DNA of 64,000 nt, from positions 10,379,606 to 10,443,605 of the forward strand of contig OX463859.1 in the NCBI GenBank assembly GCA_949825065.1, written 5' to 3'. This stretch comes from Odontocerum albicorne. Lineage: Eukaryota > Arthropoda > Insecta > Trichoptera > Odontoceridae. Of the stretch, positions 1-10,619 are shown piece after piece. The notes beneath the pieces are model-generated. The model had not been told where the DNA came from and did no database searches. It worked only from the letters and a program-made list of their open reading frames with translations. Each line of letters opens with the position of its first letter. The stretch's first letter is position 1. Both the position numbers and the translations under genes were made by a program.

Positions 1-344
1 CCTAGGCATTCTGATGTCTGGCCTGTTGTGAGCTTTAGTAAGCATACAATTTATTTATGTAACATCTCGTAAATCGTTGTCCAAACATATCTACTCCCTA
101 AGACCTCACTTGAACGCAAGACTTACATACTAGAAGAGAATATACCGTGTCAAAAATATTCATAATTTAAGTCCTGTCTGTGGTACTGCGATGATAAACG
201 TGTCAATAATTTCCAAATGAAACTCAATTCAGACTTCCATTGGTTCGTCTTTGAACCGATTGTTTACTCCGATCTAGTGGCAACAAAGTATAGTTTTGCT
301 GCATTAGAAATTTTCTGTAACAGTACTGGCAACTTGTTGGACTG
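1..344. other. No recognisable feature
   Basis: AT-rich sequence with no recognisable coding, RNA or repeat motif before the first dispersed repeat. Confidence 0.5.
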
Positions 345-653
345 TTTGCCTTTCTCCAGGCCTTTAGCCACTTTATAAGAAAAAAAATTGCGTTATGAGT
401 AATTTTTCTTTTCTCGTGATGTCGGAGGTCGTCGTCGCCGCTACTACTCTTTTCCCAGTCAGGTGTGTTGTCATCGAAAAAAGAGCTCCTTTGACCAGTT
501 CCTTCTTTATCACTGCATGTGATGAAGAAGGAACTGGTCACCGCTCATATAATAAATAAAGAAGATTTCAATCTTACAATGTATATCGCCGTAGATGGGG
601 ACTTATTTTTCCCCCATAGCAGTATGGGGTGGTGGTGGGATCGAAATGAACTG
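345..653 (-). repeat. Dispersed repeat family A, copy 1
   Basis: Similar to sequences near 8990-9245 (same strand), 39608-39720 (partial) and 42738-43003 (opposite strand). Read on the minus strand it begins with a CCACC-rich block, then a GAAATCTTCTTTATT block, then a short open frame. The motif NTPDxEK followed by DLR is shared with the 42738 copy, although the DNA has diverged. That suggests the family once carried coding sequence. I do not recognise the protein. Related elements at both ends of the window indicate a dispersed mobile family, not a local gene. Confidence 0.6.
492..540. repeat. 22-bp near-perfect hairpin
   Basis: Arms 492-513 and 519-540 are reverse complements except for one base (arm core GACCAGTTCCTTCTT), with a 5-nt loop TGCAT. 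It lies inside repeat family A. The other copies do not show the second arm, so this is a local inverted duplication specific to this copy. Confidence 0.85.
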
Positions 654-869
654 TAACATCTTGTATTTATGTATTCATTCGCACTTTGAAATTTAATTGT
701 ATTTGAAAACATCATTAATGGTCGAAATTGACCTTATAAATAAATAAATAAGCTAAAATTCTCAGTAAATTAGAGAGTGCCCTATTATAAAAATGGTAAC
801 TTCCGGTATTTAAACAACAGCCTTTAACAAATGGTGTCTGCAGAAGTTAAGAATGGCGTATGAAGATAA

Positions 870-1185
870 TGAAGGAAGAATGTGGAGTATTTTCTTGATG
901 AAACGTAAAACCAATCAATTGTCTCGAATAGAATGACAGATGTGGCTGAGTAAAACCACATAAATGGAACTGGGCGGGTTATGTCATGAGAATATGGGGT
1001 AAACGGTGGACCAATTATTTATTTACTCGAGTTGATACCAAGAACTGATTATAAAAATGTGGGCAGACCAAAGACTCGATGATGAGACGACATATAAGGC
1101 TGCAATGCCGGACCTCAGTGGATACATTTGCCGAGAAAAAAGAGCGAATCGAGTTTTAAAAGAAAAACTTACGTACTAAATTGGA
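870..1185 (+). pseudogene. RTE-type reverse transcriptase C-terminus, degraded
   Basis: Conceptual translation over several frames gives the tail seen downstream of the RT domain in RTE-type elements: RKTNQ, then VTDVAE in a shifted frame, then WNWAGYVMR with KRWTNYLFTRVD, then GQTKDS. The intact element at 46665-49712 has the equivalent WEWAGHVVRREDNRWTKK. Stops at KN*L* and frameshifts show it is dead. No RT or endonuclease domain is present, so this is a 5'-truncated copy. Confidence 0.65.
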
Positions 1186-1337
1186 ATGAAAAAGGTTAAT
1201 AATGGAATTAATGTGTTTTTTGAAGAAAAATATTTTATGCATAATTTCTATTCATACATTTTTTAAAAGTTTGCTTTCTATAATAATAAGTTTGCCTTTT
1301 TCAATCCATCGAAGACTGAACTTAATTGCAATCAAGT

Positions 1338-1410
1338 ATACTAACTTAAATAAGTCGGTGGCCGTGGCCTAACTGTTAGCATTTACGCTAAGCAATGGGT
1401 ACCCGAGATT
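1338..1410 (+). repeat. tRNA-derived SINE head
   Basis: A box-like TGGCCTAACTGTTAGC is followed about 35 bp later by a B box-like GAGATTCAATTCC. The layout matches the clearer SINE copies at 3820 and 59318. The SINE body is not clear; an RTE remnant follows. Confidence 0.5.
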
Positions 1411-1477
1411 CAATTCCTGACGGATTTACTTCTGGATTGGTTTTATTTCAAAACTGTTTTTCATCTGAATTTATGTT

Positions 1478-1855
1478 TTTTGTAGCTTTTATGCTGCAAA
1501 AACTCCAGAAAACGCAACGCAGCATGGAGAGGTGCATACTGAATTATAACAGGAGATACCTCAAACGCAATGAGTGTTTATGTACCCAAACAAAAGTTGA
1601 CGATGTTATAGAGGTCATAAAAGTGGATGTGAACTAGGCACATCACCCGAACGACGGACCATCGTTGGACGTATGAAGTAATCCAGTGGTATCCAATAGG
1701 CAGAATTAAACCTGTAAGAAAATCAAATCACGGTTAGTGGACAAAATACATAAGCAAACATTGATTACGTGGCAGCAATCCGTTAAGGACAGGATTTCTT
1801 GAGAACAACTTGAAGAGGCCTATATCCTGGAGTAAATGAATATAGGCTGGCGATG
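1478..1855 (+). pseudogene. RTE-type retrotransposon C-terminal remnant
   Basis: In-frame text includes LQKTQRSMERCIL, then CTQTKVDDVIEVIK, later LITWQQSVKDRIS and LEEAYILE. The intact RTE at 46665-49712 has TTQRSMERSMLG, SQTKVTDIMERILK and VTWQREARDRKIWKSL in the same order, so the homology is direct. Stops and frameshifts lie between the blocks. Only the region C-terminal to the RT domain survives. Confidence 0.75.
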
Positions 1856-1899
1856 ATGATTGTATATTCAATTTTAACCCTTAAATTTTAAATAAATGA

Positions 1900-1954
1900 A
1901 AATTAGTGTGATTTACTTATCACACTAATTTTGATAAGTAAATCACACTAATTT
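1900..1954. repeat. Perfect 22-bp inverted repeat
   Basis: AAATTAGTGTGATTTACTTA and the next two bases (1900-1921) are perfectly inverted at 1933-1954 around an 11-nt spacer. The spacer repeats the CACACTAATTT motif. It looks like a small foldback created by local template switching just 3' of an RTE remnant. Confidence 0.85.
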
Positions 1955-2784
1955 ATAAGTGATAAGGAAAATACTAATAACTCGTCCAAAGCCGAGAAAA
2001 AACAGTTTGCTCTTTGCAGGGAGATATGGGAATTTATCTGGTATATCCCGCGTCACTCGATGCAGCCAATGAATTAAATACATGCAGCTCGTTTGACTGC
2101 ATCTATAACGACGTAATAAATTAAAATAATCTCACAAAAGTCTACAATGTAGTCTTTATTGAGGCAATTAACTGAATCGAATGCATTAATTAGCATTTAG
2201 CAAGAGAAATACAGTTGGGAAAGGAGAGACAAGAAAATGATTTGTTTTACATAATTCAATACGTTAATATGGTATATTGGTTTGGTGGGGTTGCCCCTTA
2301 CAAAGAAGCACATACTGTAGGTTACCCAAAAATTAATCATGAAAATAATTTATAAAATTGAGTATCAACTTACACTTCAAATCCATTTTCTGACACCATC
2401 ATCAAGAAAAAGAGACAATGTAAACTCAGCAGAGACGCGTGGCACGCATAGTAACTGATCAAATGTTCATCATTCCTAGAGTTAGAATATCTTTGGCCCA
2501 AATACAATATACCTTTTTGACTCCCATGACATACAATGGGGTGCCGAATTCTATAAAGGAAAAGGGGGCAAAAAAATCAAGCAGTAGATCGGAGCGTAGT
2601 TGTTATTGCGACAGGAGTTTTAGTGCTTGGGCTTGTAGGAAGGATGACTTGCAGCAAATGTTTATGTGAACTCTTGAATAAGGTGTATTTTTTGGTGATT
2701 ATGTATGGGACATTATGAATGGACTTTTTGGTCTGTCTGGAATGATAAAGCATGCGGGGTTTGATCAACATGATACATACATGT
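1955..2784. other. AT-rich stretch, nothing recognised
   Basis: Short open frames on both strands near 2439-2807 lack family motifs and overlap each other, so I do not call them genes. The right edge merges into a LINE 3' UTR family. Confidence 0.4.
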
Positions 2785-3000
2785 AATTGCGTCTCACTGT
2801 TTATCAAGTTGATAAGAGTTTACAACGGGATATTGTATAATCAACAATCGGAAAAGCATGTCCTCAGTAAGATACAGGCAAAAACCTAGTTTACTTGGGA
2901 CACGACAAATGAAAGGCAACAAACCCAGATCTAATATGTATAATTTGTGTCCACTTTAAGTTACCTCTTTTTTCATAAATTATGTAGATATAAATTTTTT
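2785..3000 (+). repeat. LINE 3' UTR family T, copy 1
   Basis: Contains the conserved block GATACAGGCAAAA...ACTTGGGACACGACAAATG...CAACAAACCCAGATC, also found at 23025-23150, 23428-23606 and 62560-62886. The upstream stretch TGTAATTGCGTCTCACTG matches the 62560 copy. The shared end followed by an A/T-rich tail suggests the 3' terminus of a non-LTR element. Confidence 0.65.
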
Positions 3001-3034
3001 GTCATGGTTAAATAATTAAATACATGTTTACCAT

Positions 3035-3235
3035 CACGTAATTTCTCTGTTGAAACAGGCAGAAAGAAACGAGCGCCAAACGTTTATATCACGATATACT
3101 TCCTTTGTCTTCCCCAGATCTATAAACTTTTTCATACAGCTCTTTCTCCTCCTTTTAATACTTACCTTTCTAAATTTCATTCACTTGGTCTAACCATGTT
3201 TTTTGGCCATCCTCTACTACGAAGTTTCCTTAAAT
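3035..3235 (-). pseudogene. LINE 3' stub (GHVERM-type RT C-terminus)
   Basis: Reverse-strand remnant of the last ~70 codons of a non-LTR RT. The landmarks are CTTGGTCTAACCATG (coding W-x-D/N-Q-V on the other strand) and the terminal block near GAAACAGGCAGAAAG. The same text recurs at many places in this window. Frame disrupted; 5' truncated. Confidence 0.6.
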
Positions 3236-3244
3236 AGGAGAGTA

Positions 3245-3334
3245 ACGTGGTTTAAATATCTCACTTTAAGGGGTGACGTACGAGATTTGACGTGGTTTAA
3301 ATATCTCACTTTAAGGGGTGACGTACGAGATTTG
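3245..3334. repeat. Perfect 45-bp tandem duplication
   Basis: Two identical 45-bp units (3245-3289, 3290-3334), beginning ACGTGGTTTAAATATCTCAC and ending GACGTACGAGATTTG. There is no divergence between units, so the duplication is recent or is an assembly artefact. Confidence 0.9.
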
Positions 3335-3819
3335 ACTCACAATACAAATTACAGAATTATAAGGTAAGAAAAAATATTAAGGCTGTAAGTAAGACATAAA
3401 AAATATAGATCGTTTTACCGTGCATATACACATACATATTATTTTAAAAATCATATTCTTAATTCTGATGATATGTTTATGTTTGGTGCAGCAAAAATAA
3501 ATATAGGTTTATTGATAACAACAAAGTATGCGCACATTCAAATACATTCATACTCGTATATCTCAAGATAAATAGCAGAAAACACATTTAAGAAAGAAGC
3601 CATCAAAAGGTCTGAGCTCATTTCATAACACCCCTCCCCCCGGTCAAGAAACACCTCCACCAATATAGGGTGAACCCGGCCGCGAGGACACCAGATGCTT
3701 TCCAGTCCACACCCTTGCACACGTAGATTGAGAAAAAAAAACAAAAAAAATTACAATATAAAAAGGTGTGTTGGTGCTCACCTTAATTTACGGAAGTAAA
3801 ACATGAACGTTGTTGAAGA

Positions 3820-4040
3820 AGACGACCTCCGTGGCCTAGTTGGTAAGACGCCTGTCTCCCAATCCAGAGGTTGCGGCATCAAATTCCGCTGGAACCCAGA
3901 TTTTTTAAAAGTATTCTAGTGTGGTTTTCACTTTAGACCACTTTAACAGCTTTCTGGTTGGCTGGAAGATATTGTCACACGGCAATAAGCCCACCAGCTT
4001 GTACTGTATACAACAAAAGTTTAATATAATACAACACAAA
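3820..4040 (+). repeat. tRNA-derived SINE, near complete
   Basis: The head contains TGGCCTAGTTGGTAAGACG, an exact fit to the pol III A-box consensus TRGCNNARYNGG, and a decayed B box (GGTTGCGGCATCAAATTCC). The body continues through GCTGGAACCCAGATTTTT, a TTTCTGGTTGG block and GCAATAAGCCC to TGTACTGTATACAA. The same architecture occurs at 7188, 14268, 59318 and, reversed, 56925. Nonautonomous pol III retroposon; it probably borrows LINE machinery (inference). Confidence 0.85.
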
Positions 4041-4854
4041 GAATATTGGAGGACAGTTGTGTATGTCTGTATATTTTTAACTCGAATCTGTTAATTTAAT
4101 TTTGAAATAATTTTCATCCCCTATGTTGAATAAACAGAATGATATTGTGCATGTGTGTTGAGTTACTTTTTGTTTAAATATGTTAACCAGAACACAGGAG
4201 GGGCTAAAAAACGTGTACACGATAAAGTGACGCAACCTTATAAAGTGAGTATTTAAAAGGTGTTGCCCATATACATAAAGCAGCAGGTGACCAAAAGGGA
4301 TATAAGTGTTGAGAAATACTGTCCGTTTCTAATTAACACGTTAAACCTTCTTATCTAAGGGTATTCTCTGTTCACCCTTTGTTAGTTCTAAACAGAAGGA
4401 TATAATTGATAATTATCGATATTAGAAGGACCAATTTATGGGCATTAGCGTAAAAAAACTACTGGTCATAAGATAAAATATAAAAAAGGCAGGTAAAAAT
4501 AGTGTCTGAAAAAAGGAAGAAAAATACCTTCGCCTACAATAAATGTGATCTTTTGCAATAAGTTTTATAGTAGAAGAGAAATATTTCTTAACTTAATTAA
4601 TTATAATAACATACATTGTTAGGAAAGAATTTTCACTTTTTCTGAACTGGTTTCGTTAGGACACAAACATTTCAAAAGTGCTGAATATATATTTTTATGA
4701 ATGGTTAAGCGCATTTTTTTCGGCCATTGTACGAGTATAGCCAAAATGCTTGATTTTTAAATGTAAATAAGTTGCTTTTATGTGCTTAATAATTTTTTTC
4801 TGCCACAAACAGAAAAAAATGGCGACAAAAACTTAAAATATTTATGTACAGTTT
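4041..4854. other. AT-rich stretch, nothing recognised
   Basis: No coding motif, inverted repeat or tandem structure that I can support. Confidence 0.4.
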
Positions 4855-5454
4855 TACCAACGATGCGGAAAGCGCTCGTGCCTGTCAAATGTGGTTTTGA
4901 AAATTTTGCAATGAAGATACGATAACCGAATATGGTGTCCACTCTGATTACAACTGATGATCATATCCAAACCTAAAACATATATGTATATATATATACA
5001 GTGCCAAGACCTAAAATATATATGTATATGTACGGTGTTACCAACAATGCAGAAAGCGATCGTGTCTGTCAAATGTGGTTTTGAAAATTCCGCAATGAAG
5101 ATACGATAACCGAATATAGTGTCCACTCTGATTACAGCTGATGATCATACCCAAACCTAAAACATATATGTATATATACAGTGCCAAGACCTTAAATATA
5201 TATGTATATGTACGGTGTTACCAACAATGCAGAAAGCGATCGTGTCTGTCAAATGTGGTTTTGAAAATTCCGCAATGAAGATACGATAACCGAATATAGT
5301 GTCCACTCTGATTACAGCTGATGATCATACCCAAACCTAAAACATATATGTATATTTACAGTGCCAAGACCTTAAATATATATGTACGGTGTTACCAACA
5401 ATGCAGAAAGCGATCGTGTCTGTCAAATGTGGTTTTGAAAATTCCGCAATGAAG
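4855..5454 (+). repeat. ~180-bp tandem array, 3.4 copies
   Basis: Units start at CCAACRATGC at about 4857, 5041, 5221 and 5395, giving spacings of 184, 180 and 174 bp. Each holds a CTGTCAAATGTGGTTTTGAAA block and an (AT/GT)-rich linker whose length accounts for the period changes. Units 2 and 3 are nearly identical while unit 1 has diverged, as expected for unequal exchange. The last copy breaks off at GCAATGAAG, where a possible LINE remnant begins. Confidence 0.9.
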
Positions 5455-5700
5455 CTGATCGTCTTGATCCTCTGCTATATCTGGAACTTGGTGCACCATT
5501 TGAATTCATCCTTCCCGGTTCTGTACTTGTTGAATACAGCGTTTTAACAACATCCTGATTATTTCTGTATTTGGTCCGTTCATCTTAAAGAAAACCTTTT
5601 TTTTGCCCGTTTTCCCTTAATTGTCCCGTGATCAACACCTTCTACAGATTTTCATTATCATTTCTGACAACATGTCTAAAATATGTTGTATTGTATATAA
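5455..5700 (-). pseudogene. Possible RT C-terminus remnant
   Basis: The minus-strand reading gives FRHVVRNDNENL followed by KVLITGQLREN. This resembles the GHVxRxxxxxLxKxxxxGxxxGxR segment downstream of RT in RTE-like elements. There are several stops and no second confirming motif. Confidence 0.35.
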
Positions 5701-6129
5701 CGAAAGTATAAAACAATAAAATACAATGCAATACAATAACAATAAAAAAACAATAAATGATATTTTATGGGTATGTTGTATGTTTATGAAAACTTGATTA
5801 TTTTACCTAAATATACTTTATCAAATATCGAATTTGTGAAACGTCCATTCTTATAATAACTAAATTACACTCAAAATATTTACGATCATAAATATAACGA
5901 AATTCTCCGAAACAAGAAAAAACAAAATTATGTATTACAATGCAACGTAAGCAATGCGGGTAATTGATTCATCTTTTCAGCGAAATTTCACTTTTCGAGA
6001 GAAGTATTGCTTATTATTTTTTTATCGAGTAAACTGTCAGACAATAAATGAAATAATATAATATTCATTTCCAATTGATTCAGGGATCACCAAACATGGA
6101 ATAAAGTTCATCAGAACTACAATATTAAC

Positions 6130-6230
6130 GTACTCCGTAGTCTAGTTGATAAAAGGCAAGACTTTGAATTCTGGACTTTCGGTTTCCGGTGAATCTTAAA
6201 TAAATAGATCCCTAGTGATTTTTTTTCACG
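6130..6230 (+). repeat. SINE head, weak
   Basis: Contains an A-box-like TAGTCTAGTTGAT and a decayed B-box region (TTTCGGTTTCCGG) followed by a T-rich run. Layout like the better copies; heavily mutated. Confidence 0.4.
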
Positions 6231-6344
6231 TAAGGCTTTTAAAAATACTTATGTTACTTTTTCACTATATACAATACATATTTACGGTGTGTTAATTGCC
6301 ATAGGAAGCACAACCATACACTTAAAGAGTGTCAGCCTTTGCAC

Positions 6345-6610
6345 TTTGTTGGTCATCAACGGAGTATGCAATTCCAGTTTGGAGTGGCTCCTAGCATGCT
6401 AGGTAGATTGACGTCACTTTGAATGAAATCGGAAGGATAGTAACAGGGTGCTTAAAAATAACACTAGTGGAGAAAATGTACCAATTGATCGATATCGCCC
6501 TATCTAAGTAAGATCTGTACAAGTGTTGCAGTTGACAATGAAAGAAGAAAACAAGTCCTGGATCTACGACACCCCTTATATGGTCACCAACCAGCAATAT
6601 CTTTTTACAC
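6345..6610 (+). pseudogene. Non-LTR reverse transcriptase, post-palm fragment
   Basis: One frame reads EYAIPVWSGS, HAR, IDVTLNEIGRIVTGCLKIT, VEKMYQLIDIAL. A shifted frame then reads DPRHPLYGHQPA-like text. This is the thumb and C-terminal region common in Jockey/R1-like RTs (Y-x-x-PVW, then a TGCLK motif). At least four in-frame stops show it is dead. Neither end contains further RT motifs. Confidence 0.65.
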
Positions 6611-6639
6611 TAAACGTGTTTTTTATAATAGGCTCAAAT

Positions 6640-6710
6640 CCTGAGTAAAAGCGCCGTTGAGGAGAGTCTGGTCTCTCAATTACGCTATATGAGTGTTTCA
6701 TTTATTGTTA
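6640..6710 (+). repeat. CR1/L2-like LINE 3' end, short copy
   Basis: TTGAGGAGAGTCTGGTCTCT next to a GCGCTATATA-like block matches 7425-7530, 23930-24010, 40620-40690 and 58795-58885. Confidence 0.5.
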
Positions 6711-7187
6711 TAACTTTTATTTATTTATTATCAGCAATACATTTAAAATTTGATTCGTTTTAATTTAAAGGTGAACCGTAGAGAATATGTAAATAACGCT
6801 GAAACACCATTTTGTGGATATACTCGTAGAGAACCACTTCACTAGGCAAGACCTGTGACGAAGTGGTTTAATTTCTTAATAAAAAAATTCACATCCTTAC
6901 ACACACTTAAATCCTAAGCTATTCGATACACGATTTCAACCGCTTCATAGTTTCAACAACCATTCTTAAATCGTGTCCAATAATCCTCATCACACGTTCT
7001 GCAAAATATTTGCGTAATTCTTTCCAGTACTTAAGAAAGCCAAGGAGATTTTTGTTTTAAGCCGCTGTCTCTTTTTTTAAAAACCACTGTAAGCGATTTT
7101 TATACATAGTCGACTGTTTTAAATTATTTAATTTATTTGTCATGTTTTTCAATATCTTTACAAGCTTCTCGTTCTGTATATTTTGAC

Positions 7188-7400
7188 GATCTCCGTGGCC
7201 TGCTGGTAAGATGTCTGCTTTCTGACTCGGATGTTGGGGGTTCAATTCTCGCTGGAGACCAGATAAAAAAAACAGTTTTCGGCCTGGCTTCACTTTCAGC
7301 CTGATATACTTACATGTTTCTGGTTGATTGAAGGAAGTTTCTGTATGGTAGTAGTCCCGCAGGGTTGTGCTGTGTACAAGGAAAGTGTTATAATTGAATC
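7188..7400 (+). repeat. tRNA-derived SINE
   Basis: Head TGGCCTGCTGGTAAGATG with B box GGGGGTTCAATTCTC. The body has TGGTTGATTGAAGGAAG and ends at GCTGTGTACAAGG. Same family as 3820-4040, with independent point changes. Confidence 0.8.
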
Positions 7401-7424
7401 GCTCGAGCGCTGCTATAGCTGCCA

Positions 7425-7530
7425 GACGTGATTTGTTTAGTAATAGTGGGTCTGAGTTCTGAGCTAGAACGCTATTTAGAAGAGTTTGCTCTCTAAACGG
7501 CGCTACATTAAATTGTCCTTTGGATTGGAT
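7425..7530 (+). repeat. CR1/L2-like LINE 3' end, short copy
   Basis: GAAGAGTTTGCTCTCTAAAC followed by GGCGCTAC and TTGTCCTTT matches the 3' end family that follows recognisable RT C-terminal coding at 58925-59130. Confidence 0.55.
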
Positions 7531-7819
7531 ACTACTATGTACGATGAAATATTCCCAAAAATAATCTTTTCGGAGTAATATACCTATAGAAGGTACGAGA
7601 AGCTTGTGAAAACTTGGAAAAACATAGCTCGATCAAATTAATCAGATTCTGAAAAAACGGAAGAGTTAAAAGCCTTTATTATAGGAGAGTATACACGACA
7701 AGATGTACCAGGATGACATATTTTCAATGATTTTTTTTCTCCTTTGTTATTTTTTGATATACTACATTCTTCATCTTGAGTCCTATATATTTAAAAAAAT
7801 TATATTCTTTGTATTTTTT

Positions 7820-8015
7820 TTGCTTTCACCTACCTCATCATCACAAATAAGTCTAGGGGAGCACACACAAGACTTGTTTGTGATGATGAGGTGAAAGCCT
7901 TGTTGATGAGGTGAAATCTCATCAATCACCCCTGATGATGAGGTGAAAGCCTTGAAATCGGTAAGGATATACCGTTACAAAAAGTGCAATAAACAGTGTT
8001 TGATAAAACAAATTA
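7820..8015 (+). repeat. Foldback repeat family F, copy 1
   Basis: Contains two further copies of GATGATGAGGTGAAAGCCTTG (one shortened) and the block TACCGTTACAAAAAGTGCAA to CAGTGTTTGATAAAAC, shared with 22438-22612 and, reversed, 15860-15990. An inverted CACCTACCTCATCATCAC lies at its left edge. Probably the terminus of a mobile element. Class unknown. Confidence 0.65.
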
Positions 8016-8989
8016 CAATATCTTTAAACCTCCACAATGTTAATGCATTAACTATAAATAATATTATATATATTCAAATGATTTATATATTTTCTTTAAT
8101 GGCTTCATTGCATATTCTATCACGTATTAATTTCCACACATTTTACGTAAAATTTTTATTGGGTTTATCGTGATTTCGTCGCTTTATTGAACTAATTGTA
8201 TATGACAATTAAATTTGTTTCTTAGTTATTTTGTTCGTCTCTTTTTGAGAAAGGGATTTTCAATGAACTTGTGACTATATACATACTTTCGGGATGTCAA
8301 ATCTTACTTGCTGCTACATCTTAGACTTGTTGAATATTTTATCTATGTTTTATTGTTAAACCCGCGAGTGTAAGTCAGTTCTTTGAGAACAGGCAATGAG
8401 CCTAGTAAAACAGTTGATGTATACTGTTTATGTCGGCGGCCGTAATCAAACGATTAAAATTCATACTAAATAAGCGTGTGCCTCAAATTTTATTGTTAAT
8501 AGATTCACTTTTGGAACGGTTTATGTATTTTTTATATGTAATCCACTCAAACTAGGATAATTTGTGCCATCAAGTATACGAGTCATTATAATAAAACTTT
8601 TTTTTTAAATTACAAATCTAGACAATTTAAAGTTTCAACTGATTAAGTTTAAAAAAAATAACAATTGATCTATAAGTGGAAAAGTTTCACGAAGAAAGAA
8701 GAAACGCAAAATTCATTTGACGTGGTAGATATATGGCTTTTAGTAAATAAAATATATGTCTCACAAAGGAAAACCGAAAAATATTTTGTCTACAGTTTCA
8801 TTATCCAGAACACATTCGCAGACGCGATTCTCCACAATACCCATTATGTAAAGATGCTCGTCCGCAAAAGACACATGACTGATACTTTCAGATTGTTCAT
8901 TCTTATTATATTAAACCATGGTTTCAAAGAGATAGTTTGTTGGATTGATTTGTATCTAGATCTCTTATACTGCTATCATATATTTATAA
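8016..8989. other. AT-rich; weak SINE trace near 8433
   Basis: At 8433-8500 the text GTCGGCGGCCGTAATCAAAC resembles the SINE head at 1338. A 120-codon open frame at 8665-9027 uses a TTG start, has no recognisable domain and lies in AT-rich DNA; I treat it as chance. Confidence 0.35.
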
Positions 8990-9245
8990 TATTTACTGCA
9001 CTGCGAGGAATTTTCCATCTTCTGTGATGTTGGACATAGGTCCTCCGTCGCTACAATTATTTTCACCAAAGTAAGAGTCCCTTTGGACAGTTACTCCTTC
9101 GTCACTACATGACATTACACTCATAAAAAAATAAAGAAGATTTCGATCTTCTAACGTAGATCGCAATGAAAAGGGACTTATTTAGTCCCCTTTAACAGCG
9201 GTCGCCTTTAACAGCGTGAGTGGGGGTGGGATCGAACTGAACATA
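8990..9245 (-). repeat. Dispersed repeat family A, copy 2
   Basis: Shares with 345-653 the CTCCGTCGCTACAATTA-like block, the GAAGATTTCGATCTT block and the terminal GGTGGGATCGAACTGAAC. The minus-strand frame keeps MSCSDEG, as in the first copy. About 8.6 kb from copy 1 and in the same orientation. Confidence 0.6.
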
Positions 9246-9639
9246 ATTTTATACTGTTTTACAACTAAATTATTTATTGTCTTTCTGTAGCTTATTTTAC
9301 ATTTTTATTGCGTTTTGTAGAATAACTCTACTTAACGAAATTCTGCAGTAGATTAAATCTACCGATCCTCTTGGAATTTGAAAGTCCTTGCCATCGGAAC
9401 TTTGGATTTGGTCTTTCAGACTGTGTCCCAGCTGAAGTTTAGCAGCTTGCACACAATAAATCAATATGTATACAAGCATCTTCCATCCACAAAATGATTG
9501 ACAATCATATTCCATCACGTAGAAGACCGATTATTTTTTATTGAGTTTCGCATCGCGTTTGAAGTGTCGTGAACGTATTGATTTCAAATATTGTTTCTTT
9601 GTATTCAAGTCCCTGATGGAATGTCTCCATTGTATATCA

Positions 9640-10110
9640 TATTTTGGCTATATGTATGAGAGATGTTCTTTTGGAGAGAAGTAAAACTTTAAAGTTCATC
9701 GTCCCGAATTGATGCAATAAGGTGGGATATTATAACAGGGCTTTTGGTGTTGCTGATCCTGCCTGGTGGAATGATTTTTCTCTAACTATTATATATATTG
9801 GTAGCGTGTGCAGTTTTAGAAAGCACTTGAAGATAATTTTTTAGGGGTGATCTTATCAAAATTCAAGATTTTATATGAACACTACACAATACACTATACC
9901 ACATTTTAAATCTACACACATACACTATACTCCTTATATAGCGTTACCAAATAACGGAAGACGTATAACGATTTCTTTGTAGTTCGTTTTTCTTTGCTAA
10001 GTTTACTGTGTTTTTTTTTAAACACGTTTTTCGAAACATATGCTGATGCGAAGAAGTGTCTAATCTAATAACCGCAGTCGCCACTTTCATTTGTTCATTT
10101 TATTATTATA
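9640..10110 (+). pseudogene. CR1/L2-like LINE C-terminus plus 3' UTR
   Basis: The frame near 9750 reads ADPAWWNDF and SVCSFRKHLK. This parallels RAWNGLPSRV and CSFRKHLKTVVF at 58925-59045, the usual last motif of CR1/L2/Jockey-like ORF2. The downstream 3' UTR (CACACATACACTATACTCC, GTAGTTCGTTTTTCTTTGC) matches 40200-40560. Frame broken; 5' truncated. Confidence 0.6.
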
Positions 10111-10619
10111 GAGTAAAATTACGTTAAGATTTGAAGATAATAAAATAAAATATAAACAGCAAGTTTTGCTTCACTTGTCTTGAAACTAAAAAAAAGTTAT
10201 AATACCCCTGAATTGATAATTTCATAACCCGTACAGCAATTAAATAAAATTATCAATAAGGATAAACAATTTAATTAAAAAATGATAAAGAAAATTCCAC
10301 CAAGTCAGCAGCGTTAAATGTTAAAAATATTTATTTATATGGAATCATTTTGACATATCGATCTTTATAAAATTTATTCCAGACTAATTGGACGAAACAA
10401 GAATAAATTTCTCATTAAGGGTTTGTCAAACTACTTTGCAATTCAATGAGGGACCCTATAAGAAATGGTTTTAAATGATATCGTTATGTATAAGATATAG
10501 GTTTTTAATTATATAGAATAAATAAATAAACATTAATTTTTCTCATTTAATTACTTACTGTTTTTTTCAACAATTTAATAAGATAAACTCACACTGTTTA
10601 AATACCACACATGTACATA
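10111..10619. other. AT-rich stretch, nothing recognised
   Basis: No motif or repeat structure that I can support. Confidence 0.4.

Noticed and set aside
8665..9027. 120-codon frame as a small gene
   Set aside because: Non-ATG start, no domain, AT-rich composition and its 3' end overlaps a dispersed repeat.
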